Shown here one piece after another: positions 1-8,213 of a stretch of 64,000 nucleotides of DNA. The position numbers and the translations under genes were made by a program. Location of the stretch: contig NZ_QLVE01000001.1 of assembly GCF_003331145.1 (NCBI RefSeq), positions 186,001-250,000 of the forward strand. The letters are read 5' to 3'. This stretch comes from Exiguobacterium sp. TNDT2. Lineage in GTDB: Bacteria > Bacillota > Bacilli > Exiguobacteriales > Exiguobacteriaceae. The first letter of the stretch is position 1. Each line of letters begins with the position of its first letter. The notes beneath the pieces were generated by a model. The model was given only the letters and a program-made list of their open reading frames with translations, had not been told where the DNA came from and did not search any database.

Positions 1-1378
1 CAATACCGAGCTGGCTGATTGCCATGAAGAAGGCGATTCCAAGAATCGCGTATTTCGCGACGTGGCGCAAGACGCTCGGTTGGCCAGCTCCATCTACGAG
101 CACACTGCCAACGAGGCGTTCTGCCATGTTCGCGAGCCAGAAACCGACTGCCAAGATGACGATGGCCGCAATGACCATAGGCAAGTAGGCGAAGATCGCT
201 GTCGCAAGCGAAGCCATGAAGTCGAGGTTCGCAACTTGAAGCGCTTCTGAGACGAACAACAAGATAGTGATGATTTGAACGATGGTTCCGATCACTTGCG
301 CGATTGACGTCGATGATGACGAACGGCCACCGAGACCCATCTTGCCAGCAAGCGAGTTGACGCCTAAGTTTTCAAGGAGTGAAACGACCACACCTTTCAA
401 CCATTTCGCGATGAACACACCGGCGAGAATCAAGACGATTGCCACGATGATGTTCGGAATCATCGCCAAGACGTCGTTGAGCATCGAGATGGCCGGATCC
501 GAGATCCCGCGAATATCGAGTGCCTCAAGTGCCGAAATCGTGACCGGAATCATAATCAAGATGAAGACGATCGTTCCGACCGCTTTCGCAAGACTTGACC
601 CTTTCACATAATCAGACAAGTGGAGTTTTTCAGCAAAACGGTTAAGACCTGCTGCTTCCAAGAACTTCGTCAAGATATCGCGCACGATTTTCGCAACGAT
701 GTATCCGATTGCGAAGATGAGTGCTGCAGCGACGAGTTTTGGAATAAAGGCAAGGAAACTGTTCAACAAGTCTTCAAATGGACCGCTGATCCCTTGTAAG
801 CCAAGCGCATCTAGTACCGCCGGAAGGGCTAATAGTAAGACAAGATAGAAGACGACATTCGCTACCGTATCGACCCATTTCGTCTGATTGACGCTTGTCG
901 ACGCTTGCCCTGTCTTCTCCATCAACTTGTTCAAATTGAGGCGATGACCTGCCATTTGAATGGCTTTTTTCAAGAGTGTTGCGATAATCCAAGCGACAAG
1001 CAGGATGAGACCTGCTTTGATGACACCTGTAATCAAGCCAGAGAAACCAGAATAGATTTGACTGAACGGTTGGGTGATCGCTGGCACGTTCATAAATTCA
1101 AAGATGATTAAAAATGCGAGAAGCAACACGCCGAAGAAGACGACTTTCGCGATGATGCGTTCAGGTGTCCACCGCTTTTCCTCTCTCCCCGGTTTTCCAG
1201 GTTCACCTTCTTGTTTAACTCCGACACGATCGTCGAGGCGTGCTTTGCGAAGTGCTTTACGCGTCACGTTTTCCAGAACTTTCGCCAAAATAAATCCGAC
1301 GACGAGAATGACTAATGCGAGCAAAAGCTCAGGTAGCCATGACATGAACGTGTTGAAGTTGTACGTAGTATCGTTCAT
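1..1378 (-). CDS. Membrane protein with mechanosensitive-type TM-helix repeats (partial)
   Basis: The gene starts at the ATG at 1378-1376, behind a reverse-strand AGGAGG site, and runs off the window edge, so only the first 459 residues are visible. It contains at least four copies of a unit with a short Pro-led amphipathic entry and a hydrophobic helix ending in G-x3-A-K/N, for example around residues 14-40, 215-240, 310-335 and 405-430. This is the conserved TM-helix repeat found in mechanosensitive-channel-like proteins of the CmpX type. A charged linker at residues 50-70 (GEPGKPGREEKR) lies between the first helices. No MscS beta-domain is visible in the part present. The likely role is a membrane channel or osmotic-stress protein; ion conduction is inferred from family resemblance only. 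Confidence 0.7.
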   Translation of the reverse strand, partial: MNDTTYNFNTFMSWLPELLLALVILVVGFILAKVLENVTRKALRKARLDDRVGVKQEGEPGKPGREEKRWTPERIIAKVVFFGVLLLAFLIIFEFMNVPAITQPFSQIYSGFSGLITGVIKAGLILLVAWIIATLLKKAIQMAGHRLNLNKLMEKTGQASTSVNQTKWVDTVANVVFYLVLLLALPAVLDALGLQGISGPFEDLLNSFLAFIPKLVAAALIFAIGYIVAKIVRDILTKFLEAAGLNRFAEKLHLSDYVKGSSLAKAVGTIVFILIMIPVTISALEALDIRGISDPAISMLNDVLAMIPNIIVAIVLILAGVFIAKWLKGVVVSLLENLGVNSLAGKMGLGGRSSSSTSIAQVIGTIVQIITILLFVSEALQVANLDFMASLATAIFAYLPMVIAAIVILAVGFWLANMAERLVGSVLVDGAGQPSVLRHVAKYAILGIAFFMAISQLGI

Positions 1379-1603
1379 TTACATCTTCCTCCTATCTCTT
1401 TTTGAAATGATTTCATTTATTTGACTCTTTGTATAAATACCAACATTTTCATCTGCCTAAACCTTGCCATTTCTTATTTCCCTATAGCGGATTTATAGGA
1501 AAACAATTTTTTTAGTAAGCATTCTCAAAGAAAGAAGACGTGTCTTTCTAAGTCAAATGTGATACGACTTAATAAGAAGAAGTCTTATGGAGGAGGAAGG
1601 AAG

Positions 1604-2017
1604 ATGAACATCGCCCTGATTGCCCACGACAAAAAGAAAGATGATTTAATCGTACTCGTGAAAGCTTACGCTCACATCTTAGAAAAACACCATCTGTTCG
1701 CCACCGGCACGACCGGCAAGCGCATTGCCGAGGCGACAGGACTACCCGTCCATTGCTTCCAATCAGGTCCGCTCGGCGGGGACCAGGAGATCGGGGCCGC
1801 TGTCGCGCGGGGTGAGATGGACATGATTCTCTTCTTCCGTGACCCGTTGACGGCCCAGCCGCATGAGCCCGATGTGAGCGCTCTGATGCGTTTGTGTGAC
1901 GTCTATTCGATCCCATTGGCCACAAACATGGGCGGAAGCGAGATTCTAATCCGCAGTATCGAACAAGGAGATTTTGAATCTCTGACCTTGACCCATAATG
2001 ACCCACCCCCGGCTTAA
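1604..2017 (+). CDS. mgsA: Methylglyoxal synthase
   Basis: The enzyme converts dihydroxyacetone phosphate to methylglyoxal and phosphate, a cytosolic bypass of lower glycolysis. At 137 residues it has the normal family length. Diagnostic segments are the N-terminal [10 protein letters not shown], the phosphate-binding ATGTTGKRI and GPLGGDQ carrying the catalytic Asp region, followed by [14 protein letters not shown] and NMGGSE. An upstream in-frame start at 1559 exists, but the GGAGGAAGG ribosome site is placed for the ATG at 1604, which also matches the family N terminus. The downstream membrane-protein frame overlaps its 3' end by 20 bases, so the two are probably co-transcribed. Confidence 0.95.
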   Translation: MNIALIAHDKKKDDLIVLVKAYAHILEKHHLFATGTTGKRIAEATGLPVHCFQSGPLGGDQEIGAAVARGEMDMILFFRDPLTAQPHEPDVSALMRLCDVYSIPLATNMGGSEILIRSIEQGDFESLTLTHNDPPPA

Positions 2018-2918
2018 TCCAATTAATAAGAAAAGAGGAATTTTTCTGAAACCACCTGTATCGAACAATCCGGTCGTGCAACAGTTTTACGATCAAGTCC
2101 GCACTCACTTGCACGAACTGGTCAATGACGAGGTCCGAGTCGCCCGTTTGTTAGACAGTCTGGCCGGCTACATTCGACAAGCGGAAAAAAATGGACAATC
2201 ACTAGAAGGTCTGACCAAACAAAATCCAAGGGACTATGCCACTTTTTTAATCGAACAACCGACGACGAATGAGGAATACCAACGTCGCTACCATACGATG
2301 ATTGAGGCGACCGATGAATTGAAGCCGCATGAGAAAACCCAAGCCAATCGAGAATTCGATTGGGCGATTAAGCGGCTCAACGAAGTGCAAGTCAGGCTTC
2401 AAGATGTCGAGACGCGAGACGTCTCCTTTTTAGCCTATACAAAAATTGAGGCCATCAAATCGTCGCGTCGCGTCTGGAATCAATTCGGCTGGCTGCTCGG
2501 CATGATTTTGTCGTTCGCCTATGCGAACTTGTTGCTTGTGATCGACGATGTGTTCAGTTTGCGTTTATTTATGGCGCCGACTACGCCCTATCCGCTTGAT
2601 TACTTCGGATTCGTCTTCCCTGTCCTATTGACTGGTGCTGTCTTCGGTCTATTGACTCGATTCCGGCACCACTTTCAGACGTTAGGACGAAGGATTTTGT
2701 TCGCCCTGCTCATCATTGCCGTGTACATCGGTTTCGTTTTATTGACCCAACCTATCCTGTTTTCCCTTGGATGGTCGTTCTTGATTCAATTAACGCCTGT
2801 GTACGCGCTCATCTTGCTGGCGATTAGCGGATTCATGGCCATGTGGACGTTGATTGAATTCGTTTGGAAGAACACTCGCTGCCATCTAGGAAATGACACA
2901 TTAACCATCTATTACTGA
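1998..2918 (+). CDS. Uncharacterised membrane protein with helical N-terminal domain
   Basis: The protein has up to 306 residues. The first ~170 are soluble and helical (rich in E, Q, R and K), and the rest holds about four hydrophobic segments (near residues 165-185, 200-220, 233-255 and 265-290). The organisation, a helical cap of about 100 residues followed by a membrane bundle, recalls DUF1129-type proteins; this is a weak resemblance and I assign no function. The start is uncertain. The ATG at 1998 has no good ribosome site but overlaps mgsA by 20 bases, allowing coupling. A CTG at 2046 lies six bases after AGAGGA and would give 290 residues. A rho-independent terminator follows directly. 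Confidence 0.6.
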   Translation: MTHPRLNPINKKRGIFLKPPVSNNPVVQQFYDQVRTHLHELVNDEVRVARLLDSLAGYIRQAEKNGQSLEGLTKQNPRDYATFLIEQPTTNEEYQRRYHTMIEATDELKPHEKTQANREFDWAIKRLNEVQVRLQDVETRDVSFLAYTKIEAIKSSRRVWNQFGWLLGMILSFAYANLLLVIDDVFSLRLFMAPTTPYPLDYFGFVFPVLLTGAVFGLLTRFRHHFQTLGRRILFALLIIAVYIGFVLLTQPILFSLGWSFLIQLTPVYALILLAISGFMAMWTLIEFVWKNTRCHLGNDTLTIYY

Positions 2919-2921
2919 CCA

Positions 2922-2951
2922 CGCCATTCTCGCTTTGAAATGGCGTTTTTT
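2922..2951 (+). terminator. Terminator of the mgsA operon
   Basis: The arms CGCCATT (2922-2928) and AATGGCG (2939-2945) are followed by six T. It closes mgsA and the membrane gene just before the SigB-like promoter of the next operon. Confidence 0.8.
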
Positions 2952-2977
2952 GTTTGAATCGTTGCGAGAACGGAAAT
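2952..2977 (+). promoter_or_regulatory. SigB-type promoter candidate for the YflT operon
   Basis: GTTTGA (2952-2957), a 14-base spacer and GGAAAT (2972-2977) approximate the general-stress sigma factor pattern GTTT-N12-15-GGGWAW. It lies 54 bases before the start codon of a YflT-family general stress gene, a class controlled by SigB in Bacillus. No sigma-A promoter of comparable quality is visible in this short gap. Confidence 0.5.
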
Positions 2978-3031
2978 TACTAGTAACGTGACGTCAATCG
3001 ATAAACAAAATGGTTTAAAAGGAGGCACAAC

Positions 3032-3547
3032 ATGTCGGATCGTAAAATCATTGGGTTGTTCCATAATGAGCAAGAAGTAATGGACAAAGTAAATGAACTC
3101 AAACAAGCCGGGGAAGCAGAGAAAAACATGCACGTCGTAGCCAAGCGGGACGGGGAAATTTCTACCTTGCGCTACGAGACAGACGTAAATGCCGAATCGG
3201 GAGTTCGTGATGTCAACTGGTTGGACCGTGTCAAAGCGTCCCTTCACGGAAGTGACCGCATTCGCGATGAACTGCGAAATATGGGACTCAGTGATGCGGA
3301 AGCGGAAGAATATTACACTTCAATTGATGCCGGCAAACTATTGCTTTACATCGATAAGCATTCTTCTGAGCGCTATCCAAACATGTATAAAAAAGACAGC
3401 GAGCTTGACCATGACAAAGGTGAAGAAGCGGACGGAATCGCTTTTGATGCAAAACCATTCAATGATCATGATGAAAAACCAAGAGGCACAAAAGAGGACC
3501 CAATCGTCCGCGGCCACTCTGGTCTAGAAGATCACCGTCGGTTATAA
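3032..3547 (+). CDS. YflT-family general stress protein
   Basis: The protein has 171 residues. The first ~110 match the YflT/GSP17M fold: an opening K-I-I-G-L-F-x-N-E-Q-E-V, the segment HVVAKRDGEISTLRYETDV, then a helical WLDRVKASLHG and LRNMGLSDAEAEEYYTSIDAGKLLLYID. The acidic tail carries one copy of a motif (ADGIAFDAKPFND) that is repeated four times in the next gene. The molecular function of the family is unknown; members are induced by heat, salt or starvation. The start follows AAAGGAGG. It is the first gene of a two-gene operon, 13 bases before its paralogue. Confidence 0.75.
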   Translation: MSDRKIIGLFHNEQEVMDKVNELKQAGEAEKNMHVVAKRDGEISTLRYETDVNAESGVRDVNWLDRVKASLHGSDRIRDELRNMGLSDAEAEEYYTSIDAGKLLLYIDKHSSERYPNMYKKDSELDHDKGEEADGIAFDAKPFNDHDEKPRGTKEDPIVRGHSGLEDHRRL

Positions 3548-3560
3548 GGAGGAAACGAAG

Positions 3561-4334
3561 ATGAGCGAAAAACGATTCATTAGCATGTATGATACCCAAG
3601 ATGCGGCCCTTGGAAAGATTGAGGAATTGCGTGCGAAAGGCTATAAAGATTCGGACATCTACGTCGTCACGAAGCACGAAGACAGTGTTTCGATCTTGCG
3701 TCGTCAGACGGACGTCCATACCGAAGCATCGCATCAGACCGGTTGGTTTGATAAAGTCCGTTCCTTTTTGAATGGACGCGAGGACGTTCACGCAGGACTC
3801 CGAAATATGGGATTAAGCGAGGAAGAAGTCAGCCGCCATTATAGAGACGTCGAGGCTGGTAAGATTTTAATTTATGTCGATGAGGACTTTGAACGCCGTC
3901 ACAGCGAGGGACTGACGATTGATTCGACACCGTACACTGACTCGAGACACGATACAAGTCACCAAGGTCACCATACGGCCGATGGTCTTGAAATCGATTC
4001 AGCGCCGTATAATGATTCAAAACCTGACACGACCCGTTCGACCCGTTCAAATCAACGTACGTCCGACGGTGTAGAGATTGATTCGGAGCCATATAATGAC
4101 CCGAAACATCGTGACGCGAACCGGGATGATCGCCATACGTCTGATGGTCTAGAAATCGACTCGAAACCATTTAATGAATCCGTCGGCGATAACCCAAATC
4201 GGGCCGTCGACCCTGAGCAGGACAGATTAGATAAAAAAGCAGAGTTGACTGATCGTGAGACCAAGTTGCGCGGCCTCGATGACCGGGCACTCCGAAACGA
4301 TTACGAAGATCCAGACAATATCCGCCGTTTTTAA
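3561..4334 (+). CDS. YflT-family stress protein with C-terminal acidic repeats
   Basis: A paralogue of the preceding gene; residues 1-110 align throughout (for example GLRNMGLSEEEVSRHYRDVEAGKILIYVD). Beyond the shared domain, residues 117-206 hold four imperfect copies of DG(L/V)EIDS-x-P(Y/F)ND, spaced 24 to 28 residues apart and joined by His-, Arg-, Asp- and Ser-rich linkers. The tail ends in a charged helix and RRF. The repeat zone looks disordered and strongly hydrophilic. The start at 3561 follows AAGGAGG. The cell role is unknown; co-expression with its neighbour under a stress promoter is inferred. Confidence 0.7.
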   Translation: MSEKRFISMYDTQDAALGKIEELRAKGYKDSDIYVVTKHEDSVSILRRQTDVHTEASHQTGWFDKVRSFLNGREDVHAGLRNMGLSEEEVSRHYRDVEAGKILIYVDEDFERRHSEGLTIDSTPYTDSRHDTSHQGHHTADGLEIDSAPYNDSKPDTTRSTRSNQRTSDGVEIDSEPYNDPKHRDANRDDRHTSDGLEIDSKPFNESVGDNPNRAVDPEQDRLDKKAELTDRETKLRGLDDRALRNDYEDPDNIRRF

Positions 4335-4342
4335 TCAAGACT

Positions 4343-4370
4343 AAGACCTGACCGCGTACGGTCAGGTCTT
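4343..4370. terminator. Bidirectional terminator
   Basis: A perfect 12-bp stem (4343-4354 with 4359-4370) encloses a CGTA loop and lies between convergent genes ending at 4334 and 4373. The T-run is short, so efficiency is uncertain. Confidence 0.7.
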
Positions 4371-4372
4371 AT

Positions 4373-5335
4373 TTACGTCAATCGGTTCTTCGGCTCTTCC
4401 CCTTCGAGCACGTTCACGATGGCTTCCCGATTGAGCGCCATCATCGCAAGTCGTGTTTTAATGGATGCGCTTCCGATATGCGGTAATGTCGTCACATTCG
4501 GGAGCGTCAAAAGTGGATGGTCCATCGCCACCGGTTCTTTGGCGAACACATCGAGTCCTGCCGCCCAAATCCGCTGTTCCTTCAGTGCTTCATAGAGTGC
4601 CATCTCATCGATAATCTCACCGCGGGCAACGTTGATGAACACTGCTGTCTGTTTCATTTTCGCGAACTCGTCTGCCCCTAACATCCCACGTGTCTCTTCG
4701 GTGAGGGGGGCGAGGACGACAACGAAGTCGGATTGCTCGAGCAGTTCGTCGAGTTCCGCGTAGACGAAACCGTACATCGATTCCGATTCATGGCGCCGTG
4801 TCCGATTATGATACAACACATCCATATCGAAGCCGCGGGCGCGCCGTGCGACCGCCTCACCGATGCGTCCCATCCCGATGATTCCGAGCTTGGCCCGATA
4901 CAAGTCCATCCCGACATAGCCCATCGGTGTCCACGATTTCCATTCCCCGGCCCGTAAATCGCGTTCCGCTTCCCCGAGCCGACGCGCTGTCATCATCATC
5001 AATCCAAACGCAAGATCGGCCGTCGTCTCCGTCAACACGTCCGGCGTGTTCGTCACGATGATGCCGCGTTCCTTGGCTGCTTCGATATCGATATTGTTAT
5101 AGCCGACCGCCAAATTCGAGATGACCTTGAGCTGCGGAGCCTGCTCGATCATTTCCCGATCAATCGTATCACTGAGCATCGTCCAGAGTGCATGCGCCGA
5201 CGAGGACTCTTTCATCAAGACGTCACGCGGGACGCTCTTCGCTTCTTCTTCCCACATGCGCACCTCGTACTTGTCCCGTAGCGGTGCCACCGCCTCTTCC
5301 GGTAATCGTCTCGTGATGTAAATTCGTTTCTTCAT
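4373..5335 (-). CDS. D-2-hydroxyacid dehydrogenase, glyoxylate/hydroxypyruvate reductase type
   Basis: The protein has 320 residues, the standard length for NAD(P)-dependent D-isomer 2-hydroxyacid dehydrogenases. It shows the substrate domain first (SNLAVGYNNID), then the nucleotide-binding LGIIGMGRIGEAVARRA, the catalytic Arg in FINVARGEIIDE, a Glu in the following segment and the catalytic His in LPHIGSAS. HNRTR after the second strand of the Rossmann fold suggests NADPH preference, as in GyaR/GhrB enzymes. The exact 2-oxoacid is not resolvable. It is the last gene of a reverse operon, 39 bases after a GTPase gene; the functional link is unclear. Confidence 0.85.
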   Translation of the reverse strand: MKKRIYITRRLPEEAVAPLRDKYEVRMWEEEAKSVPRDVLMKESSSAHALWTMLSDTIDREMIEQAPQLKVISNLAVGYNNIDIEAAKERGIIVTNTPDVLTETTADLAFGLMMMTARRLGEAERDLRAGEWKSWTPMGYVGMDLYRAKLGIIGMGRIGEAVARRARGFDMDVLYHNRTRRHESESMYGFVYAELDELLEQSDFVVVLAPLTEETRGMLGADEFAKMKQTAVFINVARGEIIDEMALYEALKEQRIWAAGLDVFAKEPVAMDHPLLTLPNVTTLPHIGSASIKTRLAMMALNREAIVNVLEGEEPKNRLT

Positions 5336-5374
5336 GTCGTTTCCCCCTTATCTCGTCTCAATCAGTGTGGCAAA

Positions 5375-6517
5375 TCAAGACTTCTTTTTCGTCACTGGAT
5401 TTTGTTCCATGAATTGCTCGAACAACGAGCCGAAGTCGCTGTTGAGCAGTTGCTCGATCGTCTTCGACGAGTCCATCGCGTTTCGGTACGCGACTTCGTT
5501 GATGGCGAGGCCGATCGCCCACGTGATGCCTGATGCGACGGTCGCATTGATGACGCTCGCCGCCGCGTTCGCCCCCGGGAAGAATTTCATGACGTTCAGT
5601 AAAATCGTCTTCGAGAGCGCCCGTCCGATTTGCGGGATTATTGTGCTCCCAATCAGCGTCTTCAGCATATCGTCGTTCGCTTTCACGCCCCAGTAGCGGA
5701 ACAAGTGAACGCTCATCGTCACTTGAATCGGTGTGAGCGCGATCGCATCAGCGAACGGGAGCGGGACCGCGGCCGCTGTCCCGGCGCTGGCGACATAACC
5801 CGAGATGATTCGGTTCGCTTTCTTCCGTTTCAGCTTGAGCATCGCCTCGCTCTCAGCGTGAATCTCCATGAGCAGTCCTTCTTGGAGCGATTGGTCGAGT
5901 TGCTCGACGGACCAGGTGACGAGACGTTCCCAATCGAGATGGGCCCGTAATTCCGGGTCGTTCAACAACTCTTCGGCAATACTGACTTGAAACACTGCCT
6001 CTTCTGGCACAACATCTACTAATTCCTGTCGAAGAGCCGCGAGCTCATCCATATCAACTTGGTCGATTTGCGTCAACAGGACGGCGACCGACGTCGCTTC
6101 ATTCAGCTGTTTGATAAGCGCCCGGTCGAGCGGCGTGACCCGCTTCATCGAGGCGTTGATGGCGTACCAAACGAGGTGCATCTGTTCAGCCGCTTCTTTC
6201 GTCTGGGCCCGCTCGACGAAACCGATGACTTCATCGGCGTACGCTTGTTGCCGGGCACTCCCGATCTCATATCCTTCGCTGTCATACAGCACGATGGCGA
6301 TCTCGTCACTCATGAACTGATGAATCCCGCGCGTCACCGGCTCACCAGCGGCGACTTTCGTTAAATCACGGCCGAAGACGTGGTTGACGACAGAGCTCTT
6401 GCCCGACCCGGTCGCTCCCGCGATCAAGATGTTCGGTTTTTTGACTTTTCCGCGCAACCGGTCGAGTTCTTCCTTCAAATCGTACGTATCTAAATTGAAT
6501 GGGACTTTTTTCTCCAT
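5375..6517 (-). CDS. P-loop GTPase with C-terminal DUF697-like membrane domain
   Basis: The protein has 380 residues. The G domain occupies residues 25-200: P-loop GATGSGKSS, switch-II motif DSEG and a specificity loop TQID. The C-terminal half (about 240-345) is rich in Ala, Gly, Ile and Val with several hydrophobic helices around PLPFADAIALTPIQVTMS, typical of DUF697/YcjF-like domains that insert in or touch the membrane. It resembles dynamin- or Era-like GTPases of unknown role. The ATG follows GGAGG. It is 12 bases after a second, diverged GTPase gene, so the two are probably made together and may form a hetero-oligomer; that partnership is inference. Confidence 0.75.
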   Translation of the reverse strand: MEKKVPFNLDTYDLKEELDRLRGKVKKPNILIAGATGSGKSSVVNHVFGRDLTKVAAGEPVTRGIHQFMSDEIAIVLYDSEGYEIGSARQQAYADEVIGFVERAQTKEAAEQMHLVWYAINASMKRVTPLDRALIKQLNEATSVAVLLTQIDQVDMDELAALRQELVDVVPEEAVFQVSIAEELLNDPELRAHLDWERLVTWSVEQLDQSLQEGLLMEIHAESEAMLKLKRKKANRIISGYVASAGTAAAVPLPFADAIALTPIQVTMSVHLFRYWGVKANDDMLKTLIGSTIIPQIGRALSKTILLNVMKFFPGANAAASVINATVASGITWAIGLAINEVAYRNAMDSSKTIEQLLNSDFGSLFEQFMEQNPVTKKKS

Positions 6518-6529
6518 GTCTGTTCCTCC

Positions 6530-7648
6530 TCATTGATTAAGCGTTCGGCCAAGCCGTCGCATTTCTTCCTCGAACCCACGGTGCACGTCCAACTCAATCG
6601 TCTGTTTCACCAACTCGTATTGTTGATTGACGGCTTTTTTGATGCCACGCTCCGCCGTCCGCCGTTTGAACGCCCAATAGATGAAATGGACGCCTGGAAT
6701 CATGCCGAGTACCATTTTCCGGACAGTCCGGTTAAACGAATAGTCAAATCCGAGTTCGACTTGGCGGGTTTTAAAGACAAGGTCAGACGGGGCACCGACG
6801 AGCGGGTAGCGCTCCATTAGTTGAATGTAGTGACGAACACCTTGGGCCATCGCGGCCTCCGTCGTCTCAGCGGCCTCCTCGAGCGTTCGTTCCAAATCTT
6901 TTTCAATTTGGCGGGCTTTCCAGCTGATCATCACTTGCGGGGTGATGATACGAATCGCCTCGGCAGAACGATAACTCCGGGTTCGCCATGCTTCCAATTC
7001 GGTCAATAAATGACGCGTCAAGTTATGCGGTAGTTTTCGTTCGACGTCTTTCCAAAGGTTGGTCCGATTACGTTGCCACACCGCCTCATAGCCGATATAC
7101 GGCACGACTTGTCCGCCGAGCAATTTCTTTTCGACACTGTTGACTCGAATCATCGCATCCCGTGAAATTCCGAGTTCGCGCATGAGCACGTCCTCCATCG
7201 CTTCCGCTTTCTCGACGTTCATCGCACTGTCTGGGTTATAGTTCGTCAAGATGATCGTGACATTGCTTCGCTTCGCATAGAGCGGTTTTAAAATGGCTTC
7301 TAACTCGTACGCCTCGACACGTCCCGAGTTGATGGACAGTAAATAATAGATTGTATGGAACCAGTCGGCGATATCGAGCGCGCCCTCCCGTTGATTGACG
7401 ATGGACAAGACCGCCTCATGCCATTCGTCGGATCGGTCCGCCTCAAGTCCCCATGTATCGAAGAACCGGAACAAGATGCCTCGCTCGAGGTCATAGTATT
7501 CATATTCATGCAGCCCTTCGGCTGTCACCGGGCTGCCGGCACGTGACTCAGCAACGTCACGCCCATAAATGTAATTTAAAAAAGCGCTCTTGCCGACCCC
7601 GGTCTTCCCCGCAATCAATATGTTCGAGACAAGCCCCGTGTTGTCCAT
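6530..7648 (-). CDS. Dynamin-like P-loop GTPase, partner of the downstream GTPase
   Basis: The protein has 372 residues and starts directly with the G domain: ILIAGKTGVGKSAFLNYIYG, then DTWG as the switch-II motif. The expected NKxD base-specificity loop is degenerate (TNYN). It is paralogous to the next gene only in the G domain; its C-terminal half is a charged helical region with one hydrophobic stretch (MVLGMIPGVHFIYWAFK, near residue 320) instead of a DUF697-like bundle. The start follows AGGGGG. It is the first gene of a three-gene reverse operon. Weak guanine specificity would make its own GTPase activity questionable. Confidence 0.7.
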   Translation of the reverse strand: MDNTGLVSNILIAGKTGVGKSAFLNYIYGRDVAESRAGSPVTAEGLHEYEYYDLERGILFRFFDTWGLEADRSDEWHEAVLSIVNQREGALDIADWFHTIYYLLSINSGRVEAYELEAILKPLYAKRSNVTIILTNYNPDSAMNVEKAEAMEDVLMRELGISRDAMIRVNSVEKKLLGGQVVPYIGYEAVWQRNRTNLWKDVERKLPHNLTRHLLTELEAWRTRSYRSAEAIRIITPQVMISWKARQIEKDLERTLEEAAETTEAAMAQGVRHYIQLMERYPLVGAPSDLVFKTRQVELGFDYSFNRTVRKMVLGMIPGVHFIYWAFKRRTAERGIKKAVNQQYELVKQTIELDVHRGFEEEMRRLGRTLNQ

Positions 7649-7729
7649 ATGGTTCCCCCTACATTCGTTATATAATAACCATTATACTAAACGGACACAT
7701 TTGAAACGTCCGACGGAAGGATGAGACGA

Positions 7730-8116
7730 ATGCTACATCATGTCGAACTGTACGTTTCCGATTTAAACAAGAGTCTGACTGCTTGGGACTGGCTTCTCAC
7801 TGAACTTGGCTATACCGTCTATCAACAATGGGGCGAAGGACGAAGTTATCGCTTTAATGCCACGTATCTCGTCTTCGTCCAAACCGAGGCCAATCACCTC
7901 ACCCCGCCGTATCATCGCAAAAAGACCGGGTTGAACCATCTCGCCTTTCATGCCGAGTCATTGGATCAACTCGAGCGACTGCGCTCACAATTGCCTCAGC
8001 ACGGATTCACGGAACTGTATGCCGACCGTTTCCCATACGCCGGTGGCCCGAACTATATCGCTCTTTATTTCGAAGATCCCGACCGCATGAAAGTCGAACT
8101 CGTGGCAACGATGTGA
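7730..8116 (+). CDS. VOC (glyoxalase/bleomycin resistance fold) protein
   Basis: The protein has 128 residues, one VOC module pair: LHHVELYVSDLNKSLTAWDWLLTELGY, then LNHLAFHAESLDQLERL and IALYFEDPDRMKVELV. A metal-binding His is present in each half (HHVEL, NHLAF) and a Glu near the end (KVELV), as in metal-dependent members. The GGAAGG site ends right against an ATG at 7721, so the ATG at 7730, nine bases away, is the better start. The substrate cannot be told. It stands alone, divergent from the GTPase operon. Confidence 0.8.
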   Translation: MLHHVELYVSDLNKSLTAWDWLLTELGYTVYQQWGEGRSYRFNATYLVFVQTEANHLTPPYHRKKTGLNHLAFHAESLDQLERLRSQLPQHGFTELYADRFPYAGGPNYIALYFEDPDRMKVELVATM

Positions 8117-8144
8117 ACAGTTGAAACGGCATCCGAAAAAAAGT

Positions 8145-8174
8145 TTGTGAAAACAATTGCAAACTTTTTATAGA
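8145..8174 (+). promoter_or_regulatory. Candidate promoter of the formate/nitrite channel gene
   Basis: TTGTGA (8145-8150), an 18-base spacer and TATAGA (8169-8174). The -35 sits at the left arm of an inverted repeat (GTTTG...CAAAC, 8143-8165). TTGTGA is also a half-site typical of Rex or Fnr operators, which would suit a fermentation-linked channel, but the right half does not complete either consensus. The same A/T-flanked repeat could act as terminator of the preceding VOC gene. Confidence 0.35.
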
Positions 8175-8203
8175 CCTCCTAGACTTAAGTTGTCTAAAGG
8201 AGG
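8175..8203 (+). promoter_or_regulatory. Inverted repeat covering the ribosome binding site of the formate/nitrite channel gene
   Basis: CCTCCTAGAC (8175-8184), loop TTAAGTT, then GTCTA-AA-GGAGG (8192-8203). The right arm is the Shine-Dalgarno sequence itself, ten bases before the ATG at 8214. If transcribed from upstream, the hairpin would hide the ribosome site. If transcription starts near 8182, as the candidate -10 implies, the TAGAC/GTCTA repeat would act as a DNA operator at the start point. Confidence 0.5.
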
Positions 8204-8213
8204 CTGTGTTTGA

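Noticed and set aside
1481-1499. Small repeat CCTATA...TATAGG upstream of mgsA
   Set aside because: Six-base AT-rich arms are expected often by chance; no other evidence.
1569-2114. Open frame antisense to mgsA
   Set aside because: No ribosome site, low-complexity Arg/Ser/His content, and it covers a clear gene.
7671-7686. TATAAT-AACC-ATTATA repeat between the GTPase operon and the VOC gene
   Set aside because: Arms resemble overlapping -10 boxes, but no acceptable -35 fits either direction, so neither operator nor promoter is called.
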